A model generated the notes under the pieces. It searched no databases and was not told where the DNA came from. It worked only from the letters and a program-made list of their open reading frames with translations. The translations under genes were made by a program, and so were the position numbers. From Pseudonocardiaceae bacterium (GTDB taxonomy: Bacteria; Actinomycetota; Actinomycetes; Mycobacteriales; Pseudonocardiaceae): a stretch of DNA of 8,547 bases. Below are positions 7,665-8,547 of the stretch, one piece after another; the stretch's first letter is position 1; every line of letters begins with the position of its first letter. The stretch is taken from NCBI GenBank assembly GCA_025937115.1, contig JAICSB010000124.1, positions 1-8,547 of the forward strand. Direction: 5' to 3'.

Positions 7665-7740
7665 CCGCGGGACCGCGGTTCGGCTCCGAATGGGGATCTA
7701 GCCCGTCCGCAGACCGCCATTCGGCTCCGAATGGCGGTCT
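7665..7740 (+). repeat. Two imperfect tandem copies of a hairpin-forming unit
   Basis: Two copies with a period of 41 bases share the core TTCGGCTCCGAATGG (7679-7693 and 7720-7734) and a following TCTAGCC (7697-7703 and 7738-7744, the latter running just past the annotated span). The left flanks also align with one gap (TCCGCGGGACCGC against TCCGCAGACCGC). The second copy is a perfect stem and the first a degenerate one. The unit lies in the gap between the PHP gene and pdxT. It may be a family of dispersed palindromic elements or a local duplication of a regulatory site; one window cannot decide. Confidence 0.75.
7711..7740 (+). promoter_or_regulatory. Perfect 13-bp stem with GCTC loop upstream of pdxT
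   Basis: AGACCGCCATTCG (7711-7723) and CGAATGGCGGTCT (7728-7740) are exact reverse complements around GCTC, so RNA from this region would form a very stable hairpin ending 11 bases before the pdxT GTG. No T-rich tract follows (the next bases are AGCCTGG), so it is not a canonical intrinsic terminator. It may serve as an operator, as a non-canonical terminator or RNA-end stabiliser for the pdxS-PHP transcript, or as a structure limiting translation of pdxT on read-through RNA. Confidence 0.6.
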
Positions 7741-7752
7741 AGCCTGGTGCTG
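7740..7752 (+). promoter_or_regulatory. Candidate leaderless pdxT promoter (-10 and start)
   Basis: TAGCCT (7740-7745) fits the TANNNT -10 pattern and stands at -12 to -7 relative to the G of the pdxT GTG. This is the spacing expected if transcription starts at the start codon. No ribosome binding site precedes the GTG, which agrees with a leaderless message, a common arrangement in actinobacteria. The -35 region falls in the hairpin and is not recognisable (CCATTC). The first base of this -10 is also the last base of the stem. Confidence 0.4.
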
Positions 7753-8372
7753 TGACGGTTGTGGGCGTGCTGGGGTTGCAGGGGGATGTGCGCGAGCATC
7801 TGCGGGCGGTGCGGGAGTGCGGGTTGGATAGCGTGCTGGTGCGGCGCCCAGAGGAGCTCGCTGAGGTAGATGCACTGATCCTTCCTGGCGGCGAGTCCAC
7901 CACGATGAGCCGGCTGCTGGTCGCCTTTGATCTGATGGAACCGCTGCGAATCCGGCTCACCGAGGGAATGCCGGCCTACGGCTCGTGCGCGGGGATGATC
8001 CTGCTCTGCCGGGAGGTCCTTGACGGTCGGCCTGACCAGCGGCAACTCGCGGTGCTCGACGCGGTGGTGCGCCGTAACGCGTTCGGTCGGCAGGTCGATT
8101 CCTTCGAGGGCGATCTCGACTTCGTCGGTGTACCGGGAGGCCCGGTCCGTGCGGTGTTCATCCGCGCCCCGTGGGTCGAGCAGGTCGGCTGCGGCGTCGA
8201 GGTGCTGGCCAGGGTGCCCGACGTGGCAGCGGCCGGTAGTGCCGCCGGTAGGATCGTGGCGATTCGGCAGGGTTCCGTGCTGGCCACCGCGTTTCATCCC
8301 GAGCTGACCGGCGACCGGCGGGTGCACCAGCTCTTCTGCGAGATGGTCACAAGTCCCTTGGGGTGTAAGTAA
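7752..8372 (+). CDS. pdxT: Pyridoxal 5'-phosphate synthase glutaminase subunit PdxT
   Basis: A 206-residue class I glutamine amidotransferase that releases ammonia from glutamine and channels it into PdxS. The catalytic triad is complete: nucleophile C79 in YGSCAGMI, H182 and E184 in AFHPE. The oxyanion-hole loop PGGES is at 45-49. [14 protein letters not shown] (106-119) and FIRAPW (136-141) are also conserved family segments. The length is slightly above that of B. subtilis (196) and close to mycobacterial homologues (about 198); the extra residues include the VAAAGSAAG segment at 158-166. The GTG start gives the expected [11 protein letters not shown] opening and has no ribosome binding site, so the message is probably leaderless or the gene is read from a separate promoter. 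The stop codon lies in the first copy of a 16-bp tandem repeat. Activity requires complex formation with PdxS, encoded two genes upstream. Confidence 0.97.
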   Translation: MTVVGVLGLQGDVREHLRAVRECGLDSVLVRRPEELAEVDALILPGGESTTMSRLLVAFDLMEPLRIRLTEGMPAYGSCAGMILLCREVLDGRPDQRQLAVLDAVVRRNAFGRQVDSFEGDLDFVGVPGGPVRAVFIRAPWVEQVGCGVEVLARVPDVAAAGSAAGRIVAIRQGSVLATAFHPELTGDRRVHQLFCEMVTSPLGCK

Positions 8373-8393
8373 AAGGCGGTGTAAGTAAAAGGC
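8362..8393 (+). repeat. 16-bp perfect tandem repeat at the pdxT stop
   Basis: GGTGTAAGTAAAAGGC occurs twice with no gap (8362-8377 and 8378-8393). The first copy encodes the final pdxT residues and its TAA stop (8370-8372); the second lies in the gap before yebC. It is AT-richer than its surroundings. Losing one copy would not change the PdxT protein, so the repeat is neutral for coding and could vary in copy number by slippage. The remaining gap to yebC (8394-8443) shows only the ribosome binding site. Confidence 0.9.
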
Positions 8394-8443
8394 AACGGCA
8401 TGCAGGCGAGACTGGCACGCGAGCAAGAGGAGCATGGGCAGGT

Positions 8444-8547
8444 ATGAGCGGCCATTCAAAATGGGCGACCACCAAGCACAAGAAGGCCGTGGTCGACGCC
8501 AAGCGGGGCAAGCTCTTCGCTAAGTTGATCAAGAACATCGAGGTGGC
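8444..8547 (+). CDS. YebC/PmpR-family protein, 5' end only
   Basis: The first 34 complete codons read [20 protein letters not shown] and onwards to KNIEV, with the gene running off the window edge. The SGHSKW opening followed by a basic KHKK stretch is diagnostic of the YebC family. Older annotation calls these DNA-binding transcriptional regulators; recent work, as I recall it, links some members to relief of ribosome stalling at proline stretches. AGAGGAG (8426-8432) is the likely ribosome binding site, 11 bases before the ATG, slightly longer than ideal. An ATG at 8434 is in another frame and its reading frame closes after about 29 codons. The gene follows pdxT by 71 bases and may be co-transcribed with it. 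From memory, the pdxT-yebC order is common in actinobacteria, where ruvC, ruvA and ruvB often come next. Confidence 0.95.
   Translation, partial: MSGHSKWATTKHKKAVVDAKRGKLFAKLIKNIEV

Noticed and set aside
7711..7740. Rho-independent terminator after the PHP gene
   Set aside because: The stem is excellent but no T-run follows it, so it is listed as a hairpin of unknown role instead of a canonical terminator.
7698..8459. 253-codon open frame antisense to pdxT
   Set aside because: It is fully antisense to pdxT with low-complexity R/H/P-rich composition and no domain.
8434..8523. Small ORF starting at the ATG at 8434, overlapping yebC
   Set aside because: About 29 codons in another frame with no family features; the yebC start at 8444 explains the region.

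Overview
The window is a compact, GC-rich stretch of an actinobacterial chromosome. Almost every base is coding, GTG and TTG starts are common, and genes overlap by 4 bases. The gene content is a phosphatidylinositol mannoside (PIM) lipid locus followed by a pyridoxal 5'-phosphate (vitamin B6) locus and the start of a YebC-family gene. PIM synthesis is characteristic of mycobacteria, corynebacteria and relatives, and also occurs in some other actinobacteria. The sequence does not let me name a genus.

Bases 14-3258 (plus strand) form one tight run: phosphatidylinositol-phosphate synthase (pgsA), PIM acyltransferase (patA-like), PI mannosyltransferase (pimA) and a small LemA-like membrane-anchored protein. 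Together the first three make PI-phosphate (dephosphorylated elsewhere to PI), add the first mannose and acylate it, at the inner face of the cytoplasmic membrane. Bases 3225-5348 (minus strand) carry an EF-G2/FusA2-type translational GTPase homologue whose end overlaps the LemA-like gene by 34 bp. A 161-bp divergent intergenic region (5349-5509) holds palindromes and candidate promoters.

Bases 5510-8372 (plus strand) hold pdxS, a PHP-type (CehA/McbA-like) metallohydrolase joined to pdxS by a 4-base overlap, and pdxT. PdxS and PdxT form the PLP synthase complex. A 101-bp gap before pdxT carries two imperfect tandem copies of a hairpin-forming sequence and what looks like a leaderless promoter. 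A 16-bp tandem repeat sits at the end of pdxT. The first 34 codons of a yebC-family gene close the window.

Most of this is a conserved housekeeping neighbourhood. I see no mobile element, CRISPR array, tRNA or rRNA, and no clear new defence or metabolic system. The points most worth following are the PHP metallohydrolase embedded between pdxS and pdxT, the paired hairpin repeats ahead of pdxT, and the altered GTPase motifs of the EF-G2 homologue.
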